Assembly (NCBI RefSeq): GCF_032854445.1
Contig: NW_027017990.1
Location: 1-64,000, forward strand
From: Liolophura sinensis
Lineage: Eukaryota > Mollusca > Polyplacophora > Chitonida > Chitonidae
Reading direction: 5' to 3'
Length of the DNA: 64,000 bases
Positions 37,901 to 51,875 of the stretch are shown here, piece by piece. Under the pieces are notes generated by a model. It was not told the origin of the DNA. It was given only the letters and a program-made list of their open reading frames with translations, and did not search any database. The position numbers were made by a program, and so were the translations under genes. How positions within the stretch are numbered: the first letter of the stretch is position 1; each line of letters starts with the position of its first letter.

Positions 37901-40900
37901 CTTACTTCTAAGTCGAAGACAAACTCAATGTCTTTATCTACATGTAGAAAAACCACACCATTTGTATATAAAAAAAATACAAGGTACTTGATACAATCCG
38001 CTGTGAAAAGTACAATTGAACACTGACCCACATCAATAAGGTGCCAAAGGATGCGCAATTGGGCCAGGCATCTCCAGCTGTTGAAAAATTGCAAATTTCC
38101 TTGGTTTCCATGGAGTAAGAGCCGTTGCTGGGCACGTGATCTTGACATCATTGATTATTCATTTGTGGCTACAGCCAAAAGTATTGGTCGGAGAGCAACG
38201 CGGTTTGCACCATTCGATTTCTCGTCACAAAATACGTCGGATTAGCCTCTTACCAGCAGCATTGGAACAGTTTTTCTACTTTTGGATTTTTGCCTGGTCT
38301 TTTTGCGAATTGAAATCGGCTACATTAACTATGTACAATCGCGACTGGTCATTACTATATTCAACTTTTCATTATAAGTTATGTGCCCTTCGGTAGCCCA
38401 GACGACGTCAAATCTTTGGGCCAAGCCCATTTAACTCACCCAGCAAATGTCTTACTTCTAAGTCGAAGACAAACTCAATGTCTTTATCTACATGTAGAAA
38501 AACCACACCATTTGTATATAAAAAAAACACAAGGTACTTGATACAATCCGCTGTAAAAAGTACACTTGAACACTGACCCACATCAATAAGGTGCCAAAGG
38601 ATGCACAATTGGGCCAGGCATCTCCAGCTGTTGAAAAATTGCAAATTTCCTTGGTTTCCATGGAGTAAGAGCCGTTGCTGGGCACGTGATCTTGACATCA
38701 TTGATTATTCATTTGTGGCTACAGCCAAAAGTATTGGTCGGAGAGCAACGCGGTTTGCACCATTCGATTTCTCGTCACAAAATACGTCGGATTAGCCTCT
38801 TACCAGCAGCATTGGAACAGTTTTTCTACTTTTGGATTTTTGCCTGTTCTTTTTGCGAATTGAAATCGGCTACATTAACTATGTACAATCGCGACTGGTC
38901 ATTACTATATTCAACTTTTCATTATAAGTTATGTGCCCTTCGGTAGCCCAGACGACGTCAAATCTTTGGGCCAAGCCCATTTAACTCACCCAGCAAATGT
39001 CTTACTTCTAAGTCGAAGACAAACTCAATGTCTTTATCTACATGTAGAAAAACCACACCATTTGTATATAAAAAAAATACAAGGTACTTGATACAATCCG
39101 CTGTGAAAAGTACAATTGAACACTGACCCACATCAATAAGGTGCCAAAGGATGCGCAATTGGGCCAGGCATCTCCAGCTGTTGAAAAATTGCAAATTTCC
39201 TTGGTTTCCATGGAGTAAGAGCCGTTGCTGGGCACGTGATCTTGACATCATTGATTATTCATTTGTGGCTACAGCCAAAAGTATTGGTCGGAGAGCAACG
39301 CGGTTTGCACCATTCGATTTCTCGTCACAAAATACGTCGGATTAGCCTCTTACCAGCAGCATTGGAACAGTTTTTCCACTTTTGGATTTTTGCCTGGTCT
39401 TTTTGCTAATTGAAATCGGCTACATTAACTATGTACAATTGCGACTGGTCATTACTATATTCAGCATTTCATTATAAGTTATGTGCCCTTCGGTAGCCCA
39501 GACGACGTCAAGTCTTTGGGCCAAGCCCATTTAACTCACCCAGCAAATGTCTTACTTCTAAGTCGAAGACAAACTCAATGTCTTTATCTACATGTAGAAA
39601 AACCACACCATTTGTTTATAAAAAAAAACACAAGGTACTTGATACAGTCTGCTGTAAAAAGTACAATTGAACACTGACCCACATCAATAAGGTGCCAAAA
39701 GATGCGCAATTGGGCCAGGCATCTCCAGCTGTTGAAAAATTGCAAATTTCCTTGGTTTCCATGGAGTAAGAACCGTTGCTGGGCACGTGATCTTGACATC
39801 ATTGATTATTCATTTGTGGCTACAGCCAAAAGTATTGGTCGGAGAGCAACGCGGTTTGCACCATTCGATTTCTCGTCACAAAATACGTCGGATTAGCCTC
39901 TTACCAGCAGCATTGGAACAGTTTTTCTACTTTTGGATTTTTGCCTGGTCTTTTTGCGAATTGAAATCGGCTACATTAACTATGTACAATCGCGACTGGT
40001 CATTACTATATTCAACTTTTCATTATAAGTTATGTGCCCTTCGGTAGCCCAGACGACGTCAAATCTTTGGGCCAAGCCCATTTAACTCACCCAGCAAATG
40101 TCTTACTTCTAAGTCGAAGACAAACTCAATGTCTTTATCTACATGTAGAAAAACCACACCATTTGTATATAAAAAAAAACACAAGGTACTTGATACAATC
40201 CGCTGTAAAAAGTACACTTGAACACTGACCCACATCAATAAGGTGCCAAAGGATGCCCAATTGGGCCAGGCATCTCCAGCTGTTGAAAAACTGCAAATTT
40301 CCTTGGTTTCCATGGAGTAAGAACCGTTGCTGGGCACGTGATCTTGACATCATTGATTATTCATTTGTGGCTACAGCCAAAAGTATTGGTCGGAGACCAA
40401 CGCGGTTTGCACCATTCGATTTCTCGTCACAAAATACGTCGGATTAGCCTCTTACCAGCAGCATTGGAACAGTTTTTCTACTTTTGGATTTTTGCCTGGT
40501 CTTTTTGCTAATTGAAATCGGCTACATTAACTATGTACAATCGCGACTGGTCATTACTATATTCAACTTTTCATTATAAGTTATGTGCCCTTCGGTAGCC
40601 CAGACGACGTCAAATCTTTGGGCCAAGCCCATTTAACTCACCCAGCAAATGTCTTACTTCTAAGTCGAAGACAAACTCAATGTCTTTATCTACATGTAGA
40701 AAAACCACACCATTTGTATATAAAAAAAACAAAAGGTACTTGATACAATCCGCTGTGAAAAGTACAATTGAACACTGACCCACATCAATAAGGTGCCAAA
40801 GGATGCGCAATTGGGCCAGGCATCTCCAGCTGTTGAAAAATTGCAAATTTCCTTAATTTCCATGGAGTAAGAGCCGTTGCTGGGCACGTGATCTTGACAT

Positions 40901-41400
40901 CATTGATTATTCATTTGTGGCTACAGCCAAAAGTATTGGTCGGAGAGCAACGCGGTTTGCACCATTCGATTTCTCGTCACAAAATACGTCGGATTAGCCT
41001 CTTACCAGCAGCATTGGAACAGTTTTTCTACTTTTGGATTTTTGCCTGTTCTTTTTGCGAATTGAAATCGGCTACATTAACTATGTACAATCGCGACTGG
41101 TCATTACTATATTCAACTTTTCATTATAAGTTATGTGCCCTTCGGTAGCCCAGACGACGTCAAATCTTTGGGCCAAGCCCATTTAACTCACCCAGCAAAT
41201 GTCTTACTTCTAAGTCGAAGACAAACTCAATGTCTTTATCTACATGTAGAAAAACCACACCATTTGTATATAAAAAAAACAAAAGGTACTTGATACAATC
41301 CGCTGTGAAAAGTACAATTGAACACTGACCCACATCAATAAGGTGCCAAAGGATGCGCAATTGGGCCAGGCATCTCCAGCTGTTGAAAAATTGCAAATTT
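31901..41400 (+). repeat. Array region 5a: mosaic of short recurrent tracts, left part
   Basis: Monomer landmarks at 32085, 32635, 33185, 33735, 34285, 34835, 35385, 35935, 36485, 37036, 37586, 38136, 38686, 39236, 39787, 40338 and 40888. The CCTTAATTTCC variant (in place of CCTTGGTTTCC) becomes frequent from 32601 onward, and GCTGTGAAAAG and GCCTGTTCTTTTTGCG are also common here. B-type blocks are scarce: none is seen between about 30.8 and 39.6 kb, a gap of 16 monomers. About 31.45-32.35 kb matches about 36.4-37.3 kb at an offset of 4951 bp (nine monomers). The monomer at 35935 has CACGTA in place of CACGTG. No gene is present. Confidence 0.85.
32900..33740 (+). repeat. Tract C, duplicated at 46.66-47.49 kb (offset 13757 bp)
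   Basis: Shared rare markers are ACCACACAATTTG (33003 and 46760), GGATTAGCTTCTTACC (33289 and 47046) and GCCTGATCTTTTTGCG (33342 and 47099). Small differences exist, such as GGATTATTGCC at 47091 and CGCAGTTTGC at 47006 in the second copy. Confidence 0.8.
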
Positions 41401-41419
41401 CCTTAATTTCCATGGAGTA

Positions 41420-42970
41420 AGAGCCGTTGCTGGGCACGTGATCTTGACATCATTGATTATTCATTTGTGGCTACAGCCAAAAGTATTGGTCGGAAAGCAA
41501 CGCGGTTTGCACCATTCGATTTCTCGTCACAAAATACGTCGGATTAGCCTCTTACCAGCAGCATTGGAACAGTTTTTCCACTTTTGGATTTTTGCCTGGT
41601 GTTTTTGCTAATTGAAATCGGCTACATTAACTATGTACAATCGCGACTGGTCATTACTATATTCAGCATTTCATTATAAGTTATGTGCCCTTCGGTAGCC
41701 CAGACGACGTCAAATCTTTGGGCCAAGCCCATTTAACTCACCCAGCAAATGTCTTACTCCTAAGTCGAAGACAAACTCAATGTCTTTATCTACATGTAGA
41801 AAAACCACACCATTTGTTTATAAAAAAACACAAGGTACTTGATACAATCCGCTGTAAAAAGTACAATTGAACACTGACCCACATCAATAAGGTGCCAAAG
41901 GATGCGGAATTGGGCCAGGCATCTCCAGTTGTTGAAAAATTGCAAATTTCCTTGGTTTCCATGGAGTAAGAACCGTTGCTGGGCACGTGATCTTGACATC
42001 ATTGATTATTCATTTGTGGCTACAGCCAAAAGTATTGGTCGGAGAGCAACGCGGTTTGCACCATTCGATTTCTCGTCACAAAATACGTCGGATTAGCCTC
42101 TTACCAGCAGCATTGGAACAGTTTTTCTACTTTTGGATTTTTGCCTGGTCTTTTTGCGAATTGAAATCGGCTACATTAACTATGTACAATCGCGACTGGT
42201 CATTACTATATTCAACTTTTCATTATAAGTTATGTGCCCTTCGGTAGCCCAGACGACGTCAAATCTTTGGGTCAAGCCCATTTAGCTCACCCAGCAAATG
42301 TCTTACTTCTAAGTCGAAGACAAACTCAATGTCTTTATCTACATGTAGAAAAACCACACCATTTGTATATCAAAAAAAAACAAAAGGTACTTGATACAAT
42401 CCGCTGTGAAAAGTACAATTGAACACTGACCCACATCAATAAGGTGCCAAAGGATGCGCAATTGGGCCAGGCATCTCCAGCTGTTGAAAAATTGCAAATT
42501 TCCTTGGTTTCCATGGAGTAAGAGCCGTTGCTGGGCACGTGATCTTGACATCATTGATTATTCATTTGTGGCTACAGCCAAAAGTATTGGTCGGAAAGCA
42601 ACGCGGTTTGGACCATTCGATTTCTCGTCACAAAATACGTCGGATTAGCCTCTTACCAGCCGCATTGGAACAGTTTTTCTACTTTTGCATTTTTGCCTGT
42701 TCTTTTTGCGAATTGAAATCGGCTACATTAACTATGTACAATCGCGACTGGTCATTACTATATTCAACTTTTCATTATAAGTTATGTGCCCTTCGGTAGC
42801 CCAGACGACGTCAAATCTTTGGGCCAAGCCCATTTAGCTCACCCAGAAATTGTTTTACTTCTAAGTCGAAGACAAACTCAATGTCTTTATCTACATGTAG
42901 AAAAACCACACCATTTGTATATCAAAAAAAACAAAAGGTACTTGATACAATCAGCTGTAAAAAGTACAAT
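41420..42970 (+). repeat. Tract A, duplicated at 51.9-53.4 kb (offset ~10455 bp)
   Basis: About three monomers match 51,876-53,425 at an offset of 10456 then 10455 bp. Shared rare markers are CCTGGTGTTTTTGCTAATTG (41595, 52051), GATGCGGAATTGG (41904, 52360), CCAGTTGTTG, TTGGGTCAAGCCC (42267, 52723), GCCGCATTGG (42659, 53114), TTTTGCATTTTT, CCAGAAATTGTTTTAC (42844, 53299) and CAATCAGCTGT (42948, 53403). Downstream the two diverge (AGAACCG versus AGAGCCG). Confidence 0.85.
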
Positions 42971-45900
42971 TGAACACTGACCCACATCAATAAGGTGCCA
43001 AAGGATGCGCAATTGGGCCAGGCATCTCCAGCTGTTGAAAAATTGCAAATTTCCTTGGTTTCCATGGAGTAAGAACCGTTGCTGGGCACGTGATCTTGAC
43101 ATCATTGATTATTCATTTGTGGCTACAGCCAAAAGTATTGGTCGGAGAGCAACGCGGTTTGCACCATTCGATTTCTCGTCACAAAATACGTCGGATTAGC
43201 CTCTTACCAGCAGCATTGGAACAGTTTTTCTACTTTTGGATTTTTGCCTGTTCTTTTTGCGAATTGAAATCGGCTACATTAACTATGTACAATCGCGACT
43301 GGTCATTACTATATTCAACTTTTCATTATAAGTTATGTGCCCTTCGGTAGCCCAGACGACGTCAAATCTTTGGGCCAAGCCCATTTAACTCACCCAGCAA
43401 ATGTCTTACTTCTAAGTCGAAGACAAACTCAATGTCTTTATCTACATGTAGAAAAACCACACCATTTGTATATAAAAAAAACAAAAGGTACTTGATACAA
43501 TCCGCTGTAAAAAGTACAATTGAACACTGACCCACATCAATAAGGTGCCAAAGGATGCGCAATTGGGCCAGGCATCTCCAGCTGTTGAAAAATTGCAAAT
43601 TTCCTTAATTTCCATGGAGTAAGAACCGTTGCTGGGCACGTGATCTTGACATCATTGATTATTCATTTGTGGCTACAGCCAAAAGTATTGGTCGGAGAGC
43701 AACGCGGTTTGCACCATTCGATTTCTCGTCACAAAATACGTCGGATTAGCCTCTTACCAGCAGCATTGGAACAGTTTTTCTACTTTTGGATTTTTGCCTG
43801 GTCTTTTTGCGAATTGAAATCGGCTACATTAACTATGTACAATCGCGACTGGTCATTACTATATTCAACTTTTCATTATAAGTTATGTGCCCTTCGGTAG
43901 CCCAGACGACGTCAAATCTTTGGGCCAAGCCCATTTAACTCACCCAGCAAATGTCTTACTTCTAAGTCGAAGACAAACTCAATGTCTTTATCTACATGTA
44001 GAAAAACCACACCATTTGTATATAAAAAAAACAAAAGGTACTTGATACAATCCGCTGTGAAAAGTACAATTGAACACTGACCCACATCAATAAGGTGCCA
44101 AAGGATGCGCAATTGGGCCAGGCATCTCCAGCTGTTGAAAAATTGCAAATTTCCTTAATTTCCATGGAGTAAGAGCCGTTGCTGGGCACGTGATCTTGAC
44201 ATCATTGATTATTCATTTGTGGCTACAGCCAAAAGTATTGGTCGGAAAGCAACGCGGTTTGCACCATTCGATTTCTCGTCACAAAATACGTCGGATTAGC
44301 CTCTTACCAGCAGCATTGGAACAGTTTTTCCACTTTTGGATTTTTGCCTGGTCTTTTTGCTAATTGAAATCGGCTACATTAACTATGTACAATCGCGACT
44401 GGTCATTACTATATTCAGCATTTCATTATAAGTTATGTGCCCTTCGGTAGCCCAGACGACGTCAAATCTTTGGGCCAAGCCCATTTAACTCACCCAGCAA
44501 ATGTCTTACTCCTAAGTCGAAGACAAACTCAATGTCTTTATCTACATGTAGAAAAACCACACCATTTGTATATCAAAAAAAACAAAAGGTACTTGATACA
44601 ATCCGCTGTAAAAAGTACAATTGAACACTGACCCACATCAATAAGGTGCCAAAGGATGCGCAATTGGGCCAGGCATCTCCAGCTGTTGAAAAATTGCAAA
44701 TTTCCTTGGTTTCCATGGAGTAAGAGCCGTTGCTGGGCACGTGATCTTGACATCATTGATTATTCATTTGTGGCTACAGCCAAAAGTATTGGTCGGAGAG
44801 CAACGCGGTTTGCACCATTCGATTTCTCGTCACAAAATACGTCGGATTAGCCTCTTACCAGCAGCATTGGAACAGTTTTTCTACTTTTGGATTTTTGCCT
44901 GTTCTTTTTGCGAATTGAAATCGGCTACATTAACTATGTACAATCGCGACTGGTCATTACTATATTCAACTTTTCATTATAAGTTATGTGCCCTTCGGTA
45001 GCCCAGACGACGTCAAATCTTTGGGCCAAGCCCATTTAACTCACCCAGCAAATGTCTTACTTCTAAGTCGAAGACAAACTCAATGTCTTTATCTACATGT
45101 AGAAAAACCACACCATTTGTATATAAAAAAAACAAAAGGTACTTGATACAATCCGCTGTAAAAAGTACAATTGAACACTGACCCACATCAATAAGGTGCC
45201 AAAGGATGCGCAATTGGGCCAGGCATCTCCAGCTGTTGAAAAATTGCAAATTTCCTTAATTTCCATGGAGTAAGAGCCGTTGCTGGGCACGTGATCTTGA
45301 CATCATTGATTATTCATTTGTGGCTACAGCCAAAAGTATTGGTCGGAGAGCAACGCGGTTTGCACCATTCGATTTCTCGTCACAAAATACGTCGGATTAG
45401 CCTCTTACCAGCAGCATTGGAACAGTTTTTCTACTTTTGGATGTTTGCCTGTTCTTTTTGCGAATTGAAATCGGCTACATTAACTATGTACAATCGCGAC
45501 TGGTCATTACTATATTCAACTTTTCATTATAAGTTATGTGCCCTTCGGTAGCCCAGACGACGTCAAATCTTTGGGCCAAGCCCATTTAACTCACCCAGCA
45601 AATGTCTTACTTCTAAGTCGAAGACAAACTCAATGTCTTTATCTACATTTAGAAAAACCACACCATTTGTATATAAAAAAAATACAAGGTACTTGATACA
45701 ATCCGCTGTGAAAAGTACAATTGAACACTGACCCACATCAATAAGGTGCCAAAGGATGCGCAATTGGGCCAGGCATCTCCAGCTGTTGAAAAATTGCAAA
45801 TTTCCTTGGTTTCCATGGAGTAAGAGCCGTTGCTGGGCACGTGATCTTGACATCATTGATTATTCATTTGTGGCTACAGCCAAAAGTATTGGTCGGAAAG

Positions 45901-46659
45901 CAACGCGGTTTGGACCATTCGATTTCTCGTCACAAAATACGTCGGATTAGCCTCTTACCAGCCGCATTGGAACAGTTTTTCTACTTTTGCATTTTTGCCT
46001 GTTCTTTTTGCGAATTGAAATCGGCTACATTAACTATGTACAATCGCGACTGGTCATTACTATATTCAACTTTTCATTATAAGTTATGTGCCCTTCGGTA
46101 GCCCAGACGACGTCAAATCCTTGGGCCAAGCCCATTTAGCTCACCCAGAAATTGTTTTACTTCTAAGTCGAAGACAAACTCAATGTCTTTATCTACATGT
46201 AGAAAAACCACACCATTTGTATATCAAAAAAAACAAAAGGTACTTGATACAATCCGCTGTAAAAAGTACAATTGAACACTGACCCACATCAATAAGGTGC
46301 CAAAGGATGCGCAATTGGGCCAGGCATCTCCAGCTGTTGAAAAATTGCAAATTTCCTTGGTTTCCATGGAGTAAGAGCCGTTGCTGGGCACGTGATCTTG
46401 ACATCATTGATTATTCATTTGTGGCTACAGCCAAAAGTATTGGTCGGAGAGCAACGCGGTTTGCACCATTCGATTTCTCGTCACAAAATACGTCGGATTA
46501 GCTTCTTACCAGCAGCATTTGAACAGTTTTTCTACTTTTGGATTTTTGCCTGTTCTTTTTGCGAATTGAAATCGGCTACATTAACTATGTACAATCGCGA
46601 CTGGTCATTACTATGTTCAACTTTTCATTATAAGTTATGTGCCCTTCGGTAGCCCAGAC

Positions 46660-49600
46660 GACGTCAAATCTTTGGGCCAAGCCCATTTAACTCACCCAGC
46701 AAATGTCTTACTTCTAAGTCGAAGACAAACTCAATGTCGTTATCTACATGTAGAAAAACCACACAATTTGTATATAAAAAAAACAAAAGGTACTTGATAC
46801 AATCCGCTGTAAAAAGTACAATTGAACACTGACCCACATCAATAAGGTGCCAAAGGATGCGCAATTGGGCCAGGCATCTCCAGCTGTTGAAAAATTGCAA
46901 ATTTCCTTAATTTCCATGGAGTAAGAGCCGTTGCTGGGCACGTGATCTTGACATCATTGATTATTCATTTGTGGCTACAGCCAAAAGTATTGGTCGGAGA
47001 GCAACGCAGTTTGCACCATTCGATTTCTCGTCACAAAATACGTCGGATTAGCTTCTTACCAGCAGCATTGGAACAGTTTTTCTACTTTTGGATTATTGCC
47101 TGATCTTTTTGCGAATTGAAATCGGCTACATTAACTATGTACAATCGCGACTGGTCATTACTATATTCAACTTTTCATTATAAGTTATGTGCCCTTCGGT
47201 AGCCCAGACGACGTCAAATCTTTGGGCCAAGCCCATTTAACTCACCCAGCAAATGTCTTACTTCTAAGTCGAAGACAAACTCAATGTCTTTATCTACATG
47301 TAGAAAAACCACACCATTTGTATATAAAAAAAATACAAGGTACTTGATACAATCCGCTGTGAAAAGTACAATTGAACACTGACCCACATCAATAAGGTGC
47401 CAAAGGATGCGCAATTGGGCCAGGCATCTCCAGCTGTTGAAAAATTGCAAATTTCCTTGGTTTCCATGGAGTAAGAACCGTTGCTGGGCACGTGATCTTG
47501 ACATCATTGATTATTCATTTGTGGCTACAGCCAAAAGTATTGGTCGGAGAGCAACGCGGTTTGCACCATTCGATTTCTCGTCACAAAATACGTCGGATTA
47601 GCCTCTTACCAGCAGCATTGGAACAGTTTTTCCACTTTTGGATTTTTGCCTGGTCTTTTTGCTAATTGAAATCGGCTACATTAACTATGTACAATTGCGA
47701 CTGGTCATTACTATATTCAGCATTTCATTATAAGTTATGTGCCCTTCGGTAGCCCAGACGACGTCAAGTCTTTGGGCCAAGCCCATTTAACTCACCCAGC
47801 AAATGTCTTACTTCTAAGTCGAAGACAAACTCAATGTCTTTATCTACATGTAGAAAAACCACACCATTTGTTTATAAAAAAAAACACAAGGTACTTGATA
47901 CAGTCTGCTGTAAAAAGTACAATTGAACACTGACCCACATCAATAAGGTGCCAAAAGATGCGCAATTGGGCCAGGCATCTCCAGCTGTTGAAAAATTGCA
48001 AATTTCCTTGGTTTCCATGGAGTAAGAACCGTTGCTGGGCACGTGATCTTGACATCATTGATTATTCATTTGTGGCTACAGCCAAAAGTATTGGTCGGAG
48101 AGCAACGCGGTTTGCACCATTCGATTTCTCGTCACAAAATACGTCGGATTAGCCTCTTACCAGCAGCATTGGAACAGTTTTTCTACTTTTGGATTTTTGC
48201 CTGGTCTTTTTGCGAATTGAAATCGGCTACATTAACTATGTACAATCGCGACTGGTCATTACTATATTCAACTTTTCATTATAAGTTATGTGCCCTTCGG
48301 TAGCCCAGACGACGTCAAATCTTTGGGCCAAGCCCATTTAACTCACCCAGCAAATGTCTTACTTCTAAGTCGAAGACAAACTCAATGTCTTTATCTACAT
48401 GTAGAAAAACCACACCATTTGTATATAAAAAAAACACAAGGTACTTGATACAATCCGCTGTAAAAAGTACACTTGAACACTGACCCACATCAATAAGGTG
48501 CCAAAGGATGCCCAATTGGGCCAGGCATCTCCAGCTGTTGAAAAACTGCAAATTTCCTTGGTTTCCATGGAGTAAGAACCGTTGCTGGGCACGTGATCTT
48601 GACATCATTGATTATTCATTTGTGGCTACAGCCAAAAGTATTGGTCGGAGACCAACGCGGTTTGCACCATTCGATTTCTCGTCACAAAATACGTCGGATT
48701 AGCCTCTTACCAGCAGCATTGGAACAGTTTTTCTACTTTTGGATTTTTGCCTGGTCTTTTTGCTAATTGAAATCGGCTACATTAACTATGTACAATCGCG
48801 ACTGGTCATTACTATATTCAACTTTTCATTATAAGTTATGTGCCCTTCGGTAGCCCAGACGACGTCAAATCTTTGGGCCAAGCCCATTTAACTCACCCAG
48901 CAAATGTCTTACTTCTAAGTCGAAGACAAACTCAATGTCTTTATCTACATGTAGAAAAACCACACCATTTGTATATCAAAAAAACACAAGGTACTTGATA
49001 CAATCCGCTGTAAAAAGTACAATTGAACACTGACCCACATCAATAAGGTGCCAAAGGATGCCCAATTGGGCCAGGCATCTCCAGCTGTTGAAAAATTGCA
49101 AATTTCCTTGGTTTCCATGGAGTAAGAACCGTTGCTGGGCACGTGATCTTGACATCATTGATTATTCATTTGTGGCTACAGCCAAAAGTATTGGTCGGAG
49201 AGCAACGCGGTTTGCACCATTCGATTTCTCGTCACAAAATACGTCGGATTAGCCTCTTACCAGCAGCATTGGAACAGTTTTTCTACTTTTGGATTTTTGC
49301 CTGGTCTTTTTGCGAATTGAAATCGGCTACATCAACTATGTACAATCGCGACTGGTCATTACTATATTCAACTTTTCATTATAAGTTATGTGCCCTTCGG
49401 TAGCCCAGACGACGTCAAATCTTTGGGCCAAGCCCATTTAACTCACCCAGCAAATGTCTTACTTCTAAGTCGAAGACAAACTCAATGTCTTTATCTACAT
49501 GTAGAAAAACCACACCATTTGTATATAAAAAAAATACAAGGTACTTGATACAATCCGCTGTGAAAAGTACAATTGAACAATGACCCACATCAATAAGGTG

Positions 49601-49750
49601 CCAAAGGATGCGCAATTGGGCCAGGCATCTCCAGCTGTTGAAAAATTGCAAATTTCCTTGGTTTCCATGGAGTAAGAGCCGTTGCTGGGCACGTGATCTT
49701 GACATCATTGATTATTCATTTGTGGCTACAGCCAAAAGTATTGGTCGGAG
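46660..49750 (+). repeat. Composite tract built from three earlier haplotypes
   Basis: About 46.66-47.5 kb matches 32.9-33.74 kb (offset 13757). About 47.6-48.8 kb matches 39.4-40.5 kb (offset 8255-8256; the private ACAATTGCGAC occurs at 39434 and 47690). About 48.9-49.7 kb matches 34.6-35.4 kb (offset 14308; TATATCAAAAAACAC at 34664 and 48972, ACATCAACTATG at 35023 and 49331). GGAGACCAACGCGG, at 34340, 40394 and 48648, lies at the second join. The order of sources shows exchange between distant monomers. Confidence 0.75.
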
Positions 49751-51875
49751 AGCAACGCGGTTTGGACCATTCGATTTCTCGTCACAAAATACGTCGGATT
49801 AGCCTCTTACCAGCAGCATTGGAACAGTTTTTCTACTTTTGGATTTTTGCCTGGTCTTTTTGCGAATTGAAATCGGCTACATTAACTATGTACAATCGCG
49901 ACTGGTCATTACTATATTCAACTTTTCATTATAAGTTATGTGCCCTTCGGTAGCCCAGACGACGTCAAATCTTTGGGCCAAGCCCATTTAGCTCACCCAG
50001 AAAATGTTTTACTTCTAAGTCGAAGACAAACTCAATGTCTTTATCTACATGTAGAAAAACCACACCATTTGTATATCAAAAAAAACAAAAGGTACTTGAT
50101 ACAATCCGCTGTAAAAAGTACAATTGAACACTGACCCACATCAATAAGGTGCCAAAGGATGCGCAATTGGGCCAGGCATCTCCAGCTGTTGAAAAATTGC
50201 AAATTTCCTTGGTTTCCATGGAGTAAGAGCCGTTGCTGGGCACGTGATCTTGACATCATTGATTATTCATTTGTGGCTACAGCCAAAAGTATTGGTCGGA
50301 GAGCAACGCGGTTTGCACCATTCGATTTCTCGTCACAAAATACGTCGGATTAGCCTCTTACCAGCAGCATTGGAACAGTTTTTCTACTTTTGGATTTTTG
50401 CCTGTTCTTTTTGCGAATTGAAATCGGCTACATTAACTATGTACAATCGCGACTGGTCATTACTATATTCAACTTTTCATTATAAGTTATGTGCCCTTCG
50501 GTAGCCCAGACGACGTCAAATCTTTGGGCCAAGCCCATTTAACTCACCCAGCAAATGTCTTACTTCTAAGTCGAAGACAAACTCAATGTCTTTATCTACA
50601 TGTAGAAAAACCACACCATTTGTATATAAAAAAAACAAAAGGTACTTGATACAATCCGCTGTAAAAAGTACAATTGAACACTGACCCACATCAATAAGGT
50701 GCCAAAGGATGCGCAATTGGGCCAGGCATCTCCAGCTGTTGAAAAATTGCAAATTTCCTTAATTTCCATGGAGTAAGAACCGTTGCTGGGCACGTGATCT
50801 TGACATCATTGATTATTCATTTGTGGCTACAGCCAAAAGTATTGGTCGGAGAGCAACGCGGTTTGCACCATTCGATTTCTCGTCACAAAATACGTCGGAT
50901 TAGCCTCTTACCAGCAGCATTGGAACAGTTTTTCTACTTTTGGATTTTTGCCTGGTCTTTTTGCGAATTGAAATCGGCTACATTAACTATGTACAATCGC
51001 GACTGGTCATTACTATATTCAACTTTTCATTATAAGTTATGTGCCCTTCGGTAGCCCAGACGACGTCAAATCTTTGGGCCAAGCCCATTTAACTCACCCA
51101 GCAAATGTCTTACTTCTAAGTCGAAGACAAACTCAATGTCTTTATCTACATGTAGAAAAACCACACCATTTGTATATAAAAAAAACAAAAGGTACTTGAT
51201 ACAATCCGCTGTAAAAAGTACAATTGAACACTGACCCACATCAATAAGGTGCCAAAGGATGCGCAATTGGGCCAGGCATCTCCAGCTGTTGAAAAATTGC
51301 AAATTTCCTTAATTTCCATGGAGTAAGAGCCGTTGCTGGGCACGTGATCTTGACATCATTGATTATTCATTTGTGGCTACAGCCAAAAGTATTGGTCGGA
51401 GAGCAACGCGGTTTGCACCATTCGATTTCTCGTCACAAAATACGTCGGATTAGCCTCTTACCAGCAGCATTGGAACAGTTTTTCCACTTTTGGATTTTTG
51501 CCTGTTCTTTTTGCGAATTGAAATCGGCTACATTAACTATGTACAATCGCGACTGGTCATTACTATATTCAACTTTTCATTATAAGTTATGTGCCCTTCG
51601 GTAGCCCAGACGACGTCAAATCTTTGGGCCAAGCCCATTTAACTCACCCAGCAAATGTCTTACTTCTAAGTCGAAGACAAACTCAATGTCTTTATCTACA
51701 TGTAGAAAAACCACACCATTTGTATATAAAAAAAACAAAAGGTACTTGATACAATCCGCTGTGAAAAGTACAATTGAACACTGACCCACATCAATAAGGT
51801 GCCAAAGGATGCGCAATTGGGCCAGGCATCTCCAGCTGTTGAAAAATTGCAAATTTCCTTAATTTCCATGGAGTA

